Part shown: positions 17,177-25,515 of the stretch, piece by piece
Numbering within the stretch: position 1 is the first letter of the stretch
Layout: the number at the start of each line of letters is the position of its first letter
Source: CAYYUA01 sp964542585
Lineage (GTDB): Bacteria; Bacteroidota; Bacteroidia; CAILMK01; CAYYUA01
NCBI GenBank assembly: GCA_964542585.1
Contig: CAZIUI010000001.1
Coordinates: 209,122 to 273,121 of the forward strand
DNA: 64,000 nt
Direction: 5' to 3'
Notes under the pieces: generated by a model
The model's database searches: none
Told to the model about the DNA's origin: nothing
Seen by the model: the letters and a program-made list of their open reading frames with translations, nothing else
Program-made: the position numbers and the translations under genes

Positions 17177-18808
17177 ATGAGCAACGAATTTGAAGAATTG
17201 GGTTTATCGCCCGATTTATTAAGCGCTATTGAAGTACTAGGATTTGAAAAGCCAACCACGATTCAGCATAAAGCCATTCCATTTATACTGAACCAAAGCG
17301 GGGACCTTATAGGCCTTGCCCAAACAGGAACGGGTAAAACGGCAGCTTTTGGATTACCTCTTTTGCAAAATTTGAGGCCATCAAAAAATCCGCAGACCCT
17401 AATCTTGTGCCCCACCCGGGAGCTATGTTTGCAAATAAACCGGGATTTACAACAGTACAGCCAAAACCTATCATCCTTGGGAATTACCCCTATTTATGGT
17501 GGTACTGCTGTTGGCAACCAGATAAAAGCCCTCAAAAAAGGGAGTTCAATTGTAGTCGGGACGCCTGGTCGTGTACTTGATCTGGTCAACCGTGGGGTTT
17601 TAAAACTATCGGATATTCAATGGACGGTCCTGGATGAGGCAGATGAAATGCTTTCCATGGGTTTCAAAGAGGAACTGGACGCCATCTTGGCCAATACTCC
17701 CTCATACAAAAGAACCCTCCTTTTCTCTGCCACTATGCCGAAGGGCATCCGCCGTATTGCCAATCAGTACATGAACAACCCCGAGGAGTTGGTAGCTGGT
17801 GAGCGAAATCAGGGGAATGCTAACGTCAAACATCAATATGCCATGGTTCAGGACCGGGACCGCTACGAAGCTTTGACCCGCTTCATAGACGAAGCTCGTG
17901 AAATGTATAGCATTGTGTTCTGCCGCACGAAAAATGAAACCCGGGAAGTAGCTGATTGGCTACGTTCTGACCTTTATGAGGCAGAAGCGCTGAATGGAGA
18001 CCTTTCCCAATACCAACGTGATCTCGTCATGGATCGGTTTCGGAAAAAGCAAGTAAAACTATTAGTGGCAACCGATGTCGCAGCTCGCGGGATTGACGTT
18101 GAAAACCTTACCCATATTATCCATTACAACTTACCTGAGGATCCGGAGAATTATCTTCACAGGAGTGGCAGGACTGGTAGGGCTGGTAAAGAGGGTATCG
18201 CTATAACCTTAGTAGCACCAAAAGAGCAATACCAGCTAAAAGCTGTAGAAAAGCAACTCGGACAAGCTATTGAGCGAACCCAAGTACCCAGTGGCCAAGC
18301 AGTATTTGGTGAACGGTTACAGCGTTTTTTAAATCAGGTTTCTGAATCCGCTGAAGAAAATCCATCAACCCTCTTAGAGGAACAATGGAATACGATTCAA
18401 GACCTAGTCGGAAATCTTTCCCATGAAGAACTAACCAAAGGGTTTTTGGCAGCAACTTTTGGGGAGCAACTTGATAGCTATAGTAACGCCCGGGACTTAA
18501 ACGCCAAAAGCCGAGTTAGTAATAAGAAACCGGCCCGAAACCCAAGTACGCGGAGGGGCGCATCCGGTTATACACGCCTGTTCATGAACCTCGGAAAGCA
18601 GGATCAACTTACGAAAAAAGACCTCATTGATCTCGTGAATAAAGAGTTTCCAAGGGATAAAGTGGCCATTGGGGATATTCAAGTCCTTGAAAAAATCGCC
18701 TTTTTTGAAATTGATCAGCAGTATGAAGATGCCATTCGCAAAGCGCTTCATGACAAAGAATACAATGGCAGACGCTTCAATATAGAGCTTGCTTACGAGA
18801 AATCTTGA
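17177..18808 (+). CDS. DEAD-box RNA helicase with C-terminal DbpA-type RNA-binding domain
   Basis: An ATP-dependent RNA helicase of 543 residues. All signature motifs are present in order: the Q motif region (LGFEKPTTIQHKAIP), motif I AQTGTGKTAA, Ia PTRELCLQ, GG-type Ib GTPGRVLDL, II DEAD in VLDEADEML, III SATMP, V RGIDV and VI HRSGRTGRAG. The last about 75 residues (YTRLFMNLGKQDQLTKKDLI ... NGRRFNIELA) are the DbpA/CsdA RNA-binding fold, pointing to a role in ribosome assembly or cold-adapted RNA remodelling (DeaD/CsdA group). The C-terminal region is shorter than in E. coli DeaD. Monocistronic. Confidence 0.93.
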   Translation: MSNEFEELGLSPDLLSAIEVLGFEKPTTIQHKAIPFILNQSGDLIGLAQTGTGKTAAFGLPLLQNLRPSKNPQTLILCPTRELCLQINRDLQQYSQNLSSLGITPIYGGTAVGNQIKALKKGSSIVVGTPGRVLDLVNRGVLKLSDIQWTVLDEADEMLSMGFKEELDAILANTPSYKRTLLFSATMPKGIRRIANQYMNNPEELVAGERNQGNANVKHQYAMVQDRDRYEALTRFIDEAREMYSIVFCRTKNETREVADWLRSDLYEAEALNGDLSQYQRDLVMDRFRKKQVKLLVATDVAARGIDVENLTHIIHYNLPEDPENYLHRSGRTGRAGKEGIAITLVAPKEQYQLKAVEKQLGQAIERTQVPSGQAVFGERLQRFLNQVSESAEENPSTLLEEQWNTIQDLVGNLSHEELTKGFLAATFGEQLDSYSNARDLNAKSRVSNKKPARNPSTRRGASGYTRLFMNLGKQDQLTKKDLIDLVNKEFPRDKVAIGDIQVLEKIAFFEIDQQYEDAIRKALHDKEYNGRRFNIELAYEKS

Positions 18809-18894
18809 TGGATTTTTAACCTCACCTCGTTAAAAACCCTGATCATTAGAATCACCTAAAGCGTAGTATTTTAGGGTTTCGACTACAGGTTTGA

Positions 18895-18902
18895 TACTTT
18901 TG
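18895..18902 (+). promoter_or_regulatory. -7 box TACTTTTG before the YbjN-like gene
   Basis: Exact TAnnTTTG match ending 23 bases before the ATG at 18926; a TTTC lies near -33 in place of TTG. Confidence 0.45.
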
Positions 18903-18925
18903 AGTGTAAAAGCTAACCTAATAAA

Positions 18926-19357
18926 ATGGAAGATCTAACACCTTATTACCAAATTGTGGAAGACGGTATCAACCAATTAGGGGTAGATGCTGCGGAAGCT
19001 AGAGGGGAAAAAGATGGCGAATGGAACCTTAAACGCGGAACGGCCAGCGTTTGGATTGATCTGTGGTATATCGAGGAAGAACAAGGAGCCTATTTTCAGG
19101 TCATGTCCCCGATTATGACCCTGCCAGAGGATGAAACTAATTGCAATAGCCTTGCTTTAGAATTGCTAAAATTAAACAACACCCTTTTTGGCGTAGCATT
19201 TGTCGTACATGAAGATGGTGTTTACCTTAAAAATATTAGAGAGGTTGAAGAACTGGATCCAAGTGAAGTGGTTTACATGATAGGAAGGTGTGGCAACTAC
19301 GGTGATAGCTATAATGATGAACTGGTAAAAAAATTTGGCGGTAGAAGAATAGAGTAA
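18926..19357 (+). CDS. YbjN-like (T3SS-chaperone-like fold) protein
   Basis: A 143-residue soluble acidic protein with the alternating helix/strand pattern of YbjN/CesT-like proteins: an N-terminal helix (YYQIVEDGINQLGVDA), strands around WNLKRGTASVWIDLWY and YFQVMSPIMTLPED, a helix with NSLALELLKLNNTLFGVAF and a C-terminal helix. Family members are poorly characterised and no enzyme activity is known. No signal peptide or membrane helix. The CDGSH gene follows 83 bp after its stop (20 bp if the longer CDGSH start at 19378 is used), so they may share a transcript. Family assignment is moderate because it rests on the overall pattern. Confidence 0.6.
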   Translation: MEDLTPYYQIVEDGINQLGVDAAEARGEKDGEWNLKRGTASVWIDLWYIEEEQGAYFQVMSPIMTLPEDETNCNSLALELLKLNNTLFGVAFVVHEDGVYLKNIREVEELDPSEVVYMIGRCGNYGDSYNDELVKKFGGRRIE

Positions 19358-19440
19358 AACCAAAAAAGAGCAAGCTTATGAGACCACAGATGACCAGGTT
19401 TCATGAAGCAAAGGAAGTACTCACTCAAAATCAGAATATT

Positions 19441-19680
19441 ATGGCAAACAATGCAAACATTCCTCAAAAAGCACCTTTTGTAATGGAACTGGATCCGGGT
19501 AATTATGCCTGGTGCCAGTGTGGGAACAGTAACAATCAGCCTTTCTGCGATGGATCCCACAAAAACACAGGTTTTTCACCGATAACTTTTAAAATATCGG
19601 AAAAACAGAAGGTAGCCCTCTGCGGCTGTAAACAATCCGGTAATGCACCCTATTGTGATGGGACACATACCACTCTTTAA
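19441..19680 (+). CDS. CDGSH iron-sulfur protein with two CDGSH motifs
   Basis: A 79-residue [2Fe-2S] protein carrying two cluster sites of the pattern C-x-C-x(n)-P-x-C-D-G-[ST]-H: WCQCGNSNNQPFCDGSH (residues 23-39) and LCGCKQSGNAPYCDGTH (residues 60-76). The tandem form is the bacterial mitoNEET-like CISD3 type, thought to act in redox or iron-sulfur transfer in the cytoplasm. An upstream ATG at 19378 adds 21 residues with no homology to the family, so the ATG at 19441, which gives the common AQKAPFV-like start, is preferred. The promoter may be upstream of the YbjN-like gene. A terminator follows. Confidence 0.88.
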   Translation: MANNANIPQKAPFVMELDPGNYAWCQCGNSNNQPFCDGSHKNTGFSPITFKISEKQKVALCGCKQSGNAPYCDGTHTTL

Positions 19681-19703
19681 AAATTCAAGTTTTAAAATCG
19701 GAT

Positions 19704-19740
19704 AAAGGCACTTCACTTTATTTAGGGAGGTGCCTTTTTT
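19704..19740 (+). terminator. Intrinsic terminator after the CDGSH gene
   Basis: The stem AAAGGCAC (19704-19711) pairs with GTGCCTTT (19730-19737), followed by a T-run. It ends 6 bp before the aroQ ATG, so aroQ needs its own promoter inside or beyond this element. Confidence 0.75.
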
Positions 19741-19746
19741 ATTAAT

Positions 19747-20181
19747 ATGCATATCCTGTTGCTTAACGGGCCAAACCTCAACCTTTTAGGAAATCGTGAA
19801 GTAGAATATTACGGTTCTACAAATTTTGAAGAATACCTGCCTTATCTTAAAAACCGTTTTGCTCAAACGAAAATTACTTACGAGCAAACGAACCACGAAG
19901 GTGTTCTAGTGGATCGAATCCAAGAAGCTTCAGCCTACTCCAATGGTATTGTCCTCAATGCCGGCGCTTATACCCACACATCCATTGCCCTCAGGGATGC
20001 CATTAGTAGTGTTAAAATCCCTGTAATAGAAGTTCACTTATCCAATATCCTTGCTAGGGAGTCCTTTCGTGCTCTTTCATACCTGGCACCTGTTTGTTCA
20101 GGTACCATTACAGGCTTTGGCCTTTACAGCTATGATTTAGCTATTCAATCACTGATAGATCAGAGCGCACCCAGCGAATAA
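19747..20181 (+). CDS. aroQ: 3-Dehydroquinate dehydratase, type II
   Basis: Third step of the shikimate pathway: removes water from 3-dehydroquinate to give 3-dehydroshikimate. The 144-residue length matches type II (AroQ) enzymes. Visible signature: LLLNGPNLNLLGNRE with the nearby Tyr loop (EYYGS), ILVDR-type segment, LNAGAYTHTSIALRDAI, and the active-site EVHLSNILARESFR containing the catalytic His near residue 98 and the Arg of the lid. Its 3' end overlaps the convergent PorT-like gene by 22 bp. The start codon directly follows the upstream terminator. Confidence 0.95.
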   Translation: MHILLLNGPNLNLLGNREVEYYGSTNFEEYLPYLKNRFAQTKITYEQTNHEGVLVDRIQEASAYSNGIVLNAGAYTHTSIALRDAISSVKIPVIEVHLSNILARESFRALSYLAPVCSGTITGFGLYSYDLAIQSLIDQSAPSE

Positions 20182-20807
20182 CGTAAGCCAAATTTGATCA
20201 CAAAGTTGGCCGGACGGTTACTGATATCCGAGGCACGACTGGACCTACCACTTCTGACAGTGATTTTACCTTGATCAATTGGTAGTAAAGAATAGTTGAC
20301 TTTCGCAGTTGCTGAAAACCGATCTGAAAATTCATAACAAATGCCTAAAATCCCGTTTGCAGATACCTCGCGCAATTCAGTTGGTTTACTGGAAGCTGGC
20401 ACAGTTTCAATGCTCAAAAGATATTCAGGGGAAATGCCTCCTTGTAATTTAAGTTTTGATTTGATAGTATATTCAAGCATAAGGGGAAGCTCAAAATAAT
20501 TTAGCGTTATTTTTTCCCACAAGTTATTGATGCTAGGATCCCTTATCTCATGACCAGTAGCTTTACTGCCCTTCTTAACATACAATATTTGAATAGTTAA
20601 ATCAAGTTTGTCTTTCAGGGGATAGCTCACCGACGGACCACCATAAAAGCCCCATTTGTTAAACCCACTAATAGCGTCTCCAGCAATTTGGGATGTGGTG
20701 ACACCACCAACTAACCCACCTTTAAATGATTGCCCTGATGCCTCTCTGGGCATCAAAAGGCTTAAACCCACCAAAAAAGTTATAACTAAAGGAAAGGGGT
20801 ATTTCAT
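20160..20807 (-). CDS. PorT-family outer-membrane beta-barrel protein
   Basis: A 215-residue protein with a signal peptide ending SGQ (residues 1-26) and an eight-strand-type outer membrane barrel pattern: FKGGLVGGVTTSQIAGD, YGGPSVSYPLKD, LTIQILYVKKGSK, YFELPLMLEYTIK, LKLQGGISPEYLLS and a C-terminal FVIKFGLRYSLGAL. This is the PorT/OmpW-like family common in Bacteroidota; PorT itself belongs to T9SS accessory biology, but most members have no known role. Follows the NfeD gene by 30 bp on the same strand, so likely one transcript. The stop lies inside the aroQ 3' end (22 bp convergent overlap). Confidence 0.82.
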   Translation of the reverse strand: MKYPFPLVITFLVGLSLLMPREASGQSFKGGLVGGVTTSQIAGDAISGFNKWGFYGGPSVSYPLKDKLDLTIQILYVKKGSKATGHEIRDPSINNLWEKITLNYFELPLMLEYTIKSKLKLQGGISPEYLLSIETVPASSKPTELREVSANGILGICYEFSDRFSATAKVNYSLLPIDQGKITVRSGRSSRASDISNRPANFVIKFGLRYSLGAL

Positions 20808-20837
20808 AAAGCAAGCTTTTCTTTACTTTTATTAAAT

Positions 20838-22292
20838 TTAAAAATCATCGTCTACAGGCCTTACCAGTAATCTGTTTTTAAGGTCCTTTAAGACCTTAAC
20901 AGGGGTGCCTTGTTCTATAAATTCTCCTTCGGATACTGCATCATACATATTTTCATTGAGCCAAATTTTCCCAGATGGTGAAAGTTCTGTATGGGCAGTA
21001 GCAGTTTGACCCACTAATGAGGAAGGTCGGCTTTTTTCTGGGGCATTGGAACTGGTTTCGGTAATCTCGGGCTGTTGGTCCAAGGTATGATCATCATCGG
21101 AATTACTAAGGGTTGTTTGGAGTACCATCCTTTGAAAAGCCCTGGAATTGAAAAAAGGCTTACCAAACAATAGCACAAGCAAAGTAAAACCACCAATTGC
21201 CCCCAGAACGGTTAGTATTGCTTGTAAAACTTGGTCAATACGGGTAAAGCGGAAATCAAAATAATCATTCTGGAGCATCGTAAGCACTAAAGAAGAAAAC
21301 ACTAACAGCAACCCCCCTAAACCAGTCACACCAAAACCCGGGATCACAAAAACCTCTACTCCTATAAGGATCACACCTATGACAAAAAGGGCAATTTCCC
21401 AATATGCCGCTAAAGCCTCTACGTACAATGGCGCAAAATAAAGGATGGCTCCAGCAATAGAGAGTGCTATTGGAAAACCCAATCCCGGGGATTGAAGCTC
21501 AAAATATAAGCCACCAAGCATAAGCAGGATCAAAAAGCTACTTACCGCAGGACTGATCAGAAATTGGATAAGTTGATCTGTTAAAGAAAGCTCAGGCTGC
21601 ACTACTTGGTAGTTAACCAGCCCCTCTTTTTTAAGCACAGCTTTTACAGAATTGGCTTTTCCGTCACAAAATTTATACTTAATGGCCTCAGGCCTCGTAA
21701 AAGTTAGCAGCTCACCTTTTGGAGCTATACCTTCAACATCAATACTAGCATCCACCATGGCCTCCGCAATTTTAGGATCCCGACCATTGGCCTGTGCTGT
21801 GGCTCTCATCGTACCACGCATGTATGATTGGTACTTTTCGGGCGCCTTCTCCCCCTGTTGATTGACTACAGTTGCTGCGCCCATCGTTGCTGAAGAGGTC
21901 ATGTAAATTTTGTCGCAAGCAATTGAGATCAAGGCCCCGGCGGATGCTGCATTGGGATCGATAAACACAAATACCGGGGATGAAGCCCCCAATAGGGCTG
22001 ATCGAATGCTATCAGCCTCAGCAACCCGTCCTCCATAAGTATTCAGGTGAAGCAGGATATAATCAGCGGCTTTTTTTTCCGCTAAATCCAAGGCCTGTTG
22101 GGTTTTTCGCCAGGCACTGGGACCAATTTTTTCTTTGATAGAAAAGCGGACAACCGTGCTGTCAGACTTGGTAGCCTTTTCAGCAGTAGTATCGGTTTTA
22201 GAAGGCTGCCCATAGAGGGTAGCTAATCCTAGAAGCCAACAACCAAGAATAAATATGCTGATGCGCATGCTCAATAAAAGTCGTTTAGCCAT
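20838..22292 (-). CDS. NfeD long form: ClpP-class protease domain plus membrane and OB domains
   Basis: A 484-residue membrane-bound protease of the long NfeD (STOPP/PH1510-N) family. After a signal anchor (residues 9-28) comes a ClpP-like serine protease domain (about 45-235): Asn-Thr-Tyr-Gly-Gly oxyanion segment (LNTYGGRVAEAD) and the nucleophile Ser in NAASAGALISIA (near residue 118). Several membrane helices follow (about 240-385; AGAILYFAPLYVEALAAYW, PGFGVTGLGGLLLV). The C-terminal NfeD OB-fold is at about 420-484 (LVGQTATAHTELSPSGKIWL, IEQGTPVKVLK). Partner of stomatin-like SPFH proteins, which are not encoded nearby. Cotranscribed with the PorT-like gene. Confidence 0.92.
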   Translation of the reverse strand: MAKRLLLSMRISIFILGCWLLGLATLYGQPSKTDTTAEKATKSDSTVVRFSIKEKIGPSAWRKTQQALDLAEKKAADYILLHLNTYGGRVAEADSIRSALLGASSPVFVFIDPNAASAGALISIACDKIYMTSSATMGAATVVNQQGEKAPEKYQSYMRGTMRATAQANGRDPKIAEAMVDASIDVEGIAPKGELLTFTRPEAIKYKFCDGKANSVKAVLKKEGLVNYQVVQPELSLTDQLIQFLISPAVSSFLILLMLGGLYFELQSPGLGFPIALSIAGAILYFAPLYVEALAAYWEIALFVIGVILIGVEVFVIPGFGVTGLGGLLLVFSSLVLTMLQNDYFDFRFTRIDQVLQAILTVLGAIGGFTLLVLLFGKPFFNSRAFQRMVLQTTLSNSDDDHTLDQQPEITETSSNAPEKSRPSSLVGQTATAHTELSPSGKIWLNENMYDAVSEGEFIEQGTPVKVLKDLKNRLLVRPVDDDF

Positions 22293-22356
22293 CGAAATTA
22301 AGCAATTACAGTGGCCTTAAACATTTAAATGCTTTTCTGCTGGGAAAGGTTTTGGC

Positions 22357-22364
22357 TATTTTTG
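22357..22364 (+). promoter_or_regulatory. -7 box TATTTTTG before the LolD-like gene
   Basis: Exact TAnnTTTG match ending 22 bases before the TTG start at 22387; this spacing supports the unusual start codon. Confidence 0.45.
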
Positions 22365-22386
22365 CTTACTTAAATAAGCAATTGTT

Positions 22387-23076
22387 TTGATCCAAGCTAC
22401 GAATGTACATAAGAGCTACGGCAGCCTTAAAGTGCTCAGGAATGTAAATTTCACCGTATCCGAAGGCGAAGTTGTCTCTATTACTGGTCCTTCAGGCGCG
22501 GGAAAAACAACTTTGCTGCAAGTTATTGGAACGTTGGATCAGCCAGATGAAGGATCAATTCAGGTCGGAAAGCAATTGTTGTCAACCCTTAAAGGAAAGC
22601 ACCTATCCGATTTTCGTAACCGTTCCATTGGTTTCATTTTTCAATTCCATCACCTCCTACCGGAATTTAATGCCCTGGAAAATGTGGCAATGCCGGCTTT
22701 TTTAGCTGGAAGTACCAGGAAAGCAGGTTTCCAGCGGGCAGAGGAGCTATTAACCTACATGGGCCTGGGCCACCGGCTACATCATAAACCTTCCACGCTT
22801 TCAGGGGGCGAGCAACAGCGAGTGGCTGTCGCTCGGGCGCTCACCAATAACCCCTCAGTGATCCTGGCTGATGAACCTTCCGGTAATCTTGATACACAGA
22901 ATGCCGAGGATCTGCACAGGCTATTTTTTCAATTGAGATCAGAACTTGGACAAACCTTCGTTATTGTTACCCACAATGAGGCACTTGCTGCCATGGCCGA
23001 TCGGAAACTTCACATGCTGGATGGCCAGTTTCAGACAGCTGCCACCTCTTACAACATTGAATATGGGTCGCAATAA
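22387..23076 (+). CDS. ABC transporter ATPase, LolD/MacB type, TTG start
   Basis: A 229-residue ABC ATPase. Walker A GPSGAGKTTLL (residues 36-46), Q-loop FQFHHLLPEF, signature LSGGEQQRVAVARAL, Walker B VILADEPSGNLD, and the H-loop IVTHNEA. LolD/MacB-type features are the FIFQ.HHLLPEF Q-loop and the EPSGNLD sequence, so the likely job is lipoprotein release or an efflux/permease partner. No FtsX-like permease gene is adjacent. The only plausible start is the TTG at 22387, 22 bases after the -7 box; no ATG precedes the conserved IQATNVHKSYG start. It is followed by the glycyl-tRNA synthetase gene after 39 bp. Confidence 0.88.
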   Translation: MIQATNVHKSYGSLKVLRNVNFTVSEGEVVSITGPSGAGKTTLLQVIGTLDQPDEGSIQVGKQLLSTLKGKHLSDFRNRSIGFIFQFHHLLPEFNALENVAMPAFLAGSTRKAGFQRAEELLTYMGLGHRLHHKPSTLSGGEQQRVAVARALTNNPSVILADEPSGNLDTQNAEDLHRLFFQLRSELGQTFVIVTHNEALAAMADRKLHMLDGQFQTAATSYNIEYGSQ

Positions 23077-23115
23077 GCACTTTTTTAATTCAAAAAGCCC
23101 TTTAATTAGTGTATT

Positions 23116-24687
23116 ATGGCATCGGAACCTGCTCTAAAACAGTTGATTGCCCACAGTAAGGAATATGGTTTTTTATTTCAATCCAGCCAGATCTATGACG
23201 GGCTTAGTGCGGTGTATGATTACGGGCCTTACGGCATTGAGTTAAAACGAAACCTCCGCGAATATTGGTGGCAGGCCATGGTGCAGATGCAGGAAGACAT
23301 GGTAGGTCTTGAATCTGCTATCCTTATGCATCCCCGAACATGGGAAGCATCAGGCCATTTGGAGCAGTTCAATGATCCCATGATTGATAACAAGGATTCC
23401 AAGAAGCGTTACCGGGCTGATAACCTTATCGAGGACCATATTGAAAAACTTCAAGGTAAAATTGATAAAGAAATCAATAAAGCGGCCCGTAAGTTTGGAG
23501 ATGACTTTGACGAAGCTCACTTCAAAGCCACTAACCCGCAGGTTCAGCGTTATCACCAGCGCCTCAACAACCTAAATAGTCGCTTCTCCAATGCTATGGA
23601 AAGCAATAACTTGCAAGAGCTAAAAGCAATTATTGAGGATTATGAGATCATTGACCCGGTAAGCGGAACGAAAAACTGGACAGACGTACGGCAATTTAAC
23701 CTGATGTTCGAAACCAAAGTTGGTGCGTCTGCAGCTGATTCAGAGAGCCTTTACTTAAGACCAGAAACGGCACAGGGGATCTACGTGAATTTCCTAAACG
23801 TCCAGAAAACTACGCGTAAAAATATCCCTTTTGGCATTGCCCAAATCGGAAAAAGTTTCAGGAACGAGATCGTTGCGGGGCAGTTTATCTTCAGAACCCG
23901 GGAGTTTGAGCAGATGGAAATGCAGTTTTTTGTACCACCAGGTGAAGAAATGGAATGGTATGAAGAATGGAAACAGCGTAGAATGGCGTGGTACCAAGCG
24001 CTTGGTTTTTCGCGGGCGGAAATAACGCTTAGCCCCCATGATCAATTAGCTCATTATGCCAATGCAGCTATTGACATCGAGTATGAGTACCCTTTTGGGT
24101 TAAAAGAAATGGAGGGGATTCACTCACGTACAGACTTTGATCTTTCCCGCCATCAAGCTTATTCCGGTAAGAAACTCCAATATTATGATCCGGATAGACA
24201 AGAGCACTACATTCCCTACGTTGTTGAAACGGCACTTGGCCTGGACCGCTTGGTGTTGGCGATGCTTGCCAAAGCTTACGAAGTAGAAGCAATGGAAGAT
24301 GGGAACAGCCGAGAGGTTCTGCATCTTCCAGCACCCATTGCACCGGTGAAAGTTGCCATTCTACCGCTGGTTCGCAAAGACGGCTTACCCGGAATTGCGC
24401 GTAACATCTACCAAGAGCTGAAATATCATTTTAATTGCCACTACGAGGAGAAAGATGCCATTGGGAAGCGATACCGGCGTATGGACGCCATCGGCACGCC
24501 CTACTGCTTAACAATTGATCATCAAACCCAGGAAGATAACACCGTAACCCTGCGCTACCGCGATAGCATGCAGCAGAAAAGGGTTCACATTGATGACCTG
24601 CTCAAGGAAATGCAACACTTGGTTCAACTAGAGACCTTGGTAAAAGCCTATGAGCAGAACCTTAAGACGGTTAAACAAAGCGAATAA
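23116..24687 (+). CDS. glyS: Glycyl-tRNA synthetase (single-chain class II)
   Basis: Charges tRNA-Gly; homodimeric eukaryotic/archaeal-type single polypeptide of 523 residues rather than the alpha2beta2 form. Visible: N-terminal LKQLIAHSKEYGFLFQSSQIY, the DYGPYGIELKRN catalytic start, motif 2 IGKSFRNEIVAGQFIFRTRE, the HSRTDFDLSRH element, motif 3 GLDRLVLAMLA, and the C-terminal anticodon-binding domain (PAPIAPVKVAILPLV, YRRMDAIGTPYCLTIDH). A helical insertion is present between about residues 95 and 175. The gene name for this form in Bacteroidota is usually glyS or glyQS. Probably cotranscribed with the LolD-like gene. Confidence 0.96.
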   Translation: MASEPALKQLIAHSKEYGFLFQSSQIYDGLSAVYDYGPYGIELKRNLREYWWQAMVQMQEDMVGLESAILMHPRTWEASGHLEQFNDPMIDNKDSKKRYRADNLIEDHIEKLQGKIDKEINKAARKFGDDFDEAHFKATNPQVQRYHQRLNNLNSRFSNAMESNNLQELKAIIEDYEIIDPVSGTKNWTDVRQFNLMFETKVGASAADSESLYLRPETAQGIYVNFLNVQKTTRKNIPFGIAQIGKSFRNEIVAGQFIFRTREFEQMEMQFFVPPGEEMEWYEEWKQRRMAWYQALGFSRAEITLSPHDQLAHYANAAIDIEYEYPFGLKEMEGIHSRTDFDLSRHQAYSGKKLQYYDPDRQEHYIPYVVETALGLDRLVLAMLAKAYEVEAMEDGNSREVLHLPAPIAPVKVAILPLVRKDGLPGIARNIYQELKYHFNCHYEEKDAIGKRYRRMDAIGTPYCLTIDHQTQEDNTVTLRYRDSMQQKRVHIDDLLKEMQHLVQLETLVKAYEQNLKTVKQSE

Positions 24688-24688
24688 A

Positions 24689-24720
24689 TAGCCCGGAACT
24701 CTATGTAAAGTACTGGGCTA
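24689..24720. terminator. Hairpin TAGCCC/GGGCTA between convergent genes
   Basis: A 6-bp stem with a partial inner extension (GAACT/AGTAC) after the glycyl-tRNA synthetase gene and 7 bp before the stop of the convergent FKBP gene. No T-run, so a weak or factor-assisted terminator at best. Confidence 0.4.
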
Positions 24721-24726
24721 GGCGTG

Positions 24727-25497
24727 TTACTTTACTTCAATCAGCTGAACGGTAAAGATCAGCACTTGATTGGGGCCGATTTTCGCTCCAGCGCCACTCT
24801 TACCATACCCCAGGCGAGGTGGAATATAAAACATGTACTTACTGCCCGGTTTCATGAGTTGTAAACCTTCTTGCCAACCTTTAATGACCTCTTTAACAGC
24901 GAAAGAAGCCGGGGAACCCCGCTTGTAAGAGTTATCGAAAACGGTACCATCTTTTAGCTTCCCTTTGTAGTGAACTTTAACTTTATCTTTAGGCCCAGGA
25001 GATTGACCTTCGCCCTTTTCTAAGACCCGGTATTGCAATCCACTAGAGGTTCTTTGAACACCATCTTTTTGAAGGTTATGCTTTAAAAAGGCGCGGCTTT
25101 CCTCTAGATTTTCTTCAGCCCTCGATTGGTCTGTCTTTGCTTCTTGCTTTTCCTGGACATCCTCATTCTTACGCTCCTGTCTTTCCTTGTAACGATTCAT
25201 GAACTGGGTAGCCTTCCTTTTATCCAGCTTACGATTGGAGTCAATTACCACATCCTTTATGGCCTGTAGGATCATCGTGTCATTTGAATTATACTCGTCT
25301 TTAAATTCTTTTACTTCCCTGGATAGTTGCAAGCCATAAATGTAGCTAACTGTATCTTTAACACTTTTCATTTCAGCACTACTAATGTCCGAATTGTTCT
25401 TAGGTGCTGACTGGAAAAGGCTACAGCCGGAAAAATTGAATACTAAAGCAAGGACTAAAAAAGTACGCAAAAGCCGTTTTGAAGCATTTATTACCAT
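24727..25497 (-). CDS. FKBP-type peptidyl-prolyl isomerase lipoprotein
   Basis: A 256-residue lipoprotein: signal hydrophobic stretch followed by NFSGC with the lipid Cys at residue 25. The middle is charged and helical with an FKBP_N-like dimerisation pattern (KDTVSYIYGLQLSREVKEF). Residues about 150-256 are the FKBP fold: SSGLQYRVLEKGEG, VKVHYKGKLKDGTVFDNS, VIKGWQEGLQLMKPGSKY, IPPRLGYGK and VLIFTVQLIEV. It assists proline isomerisation/folding of envelope proteins in the periplasm. The GTG at 25506 precedes an ATG at 25497; I chose the ATG. Last gene of the nucleotide-sugar operon, starting 18 bp after rfbA. Confidence 0.92.
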   Translation of the reverse strand: MVINASKRLLRTFLVLALVFNFSGCSLFQSAPKNNSDISSAEMKSVKDTVSYIYGLQLSREVKEFKDEYNSNDTMILQAIKDVVIDSNRKLDKRKATQFMNRYKERQERKNEDVQEKQEAKTDQSRAEENLEESRAFLKHNLQKDGVQRTSSGLQYRVLEKGEGQSPGPKDKVKVHYKGKLKDGTVFDNSYKRGSPASFAVKEVIKGWQEGLQLMKPGSKYMFYIPPRLGYGKSGAGAKIGPNQVLIFTVQLIEVK

Positions 25498-25515
25498 TGG
25501 ACTCACTTTTAGTTT

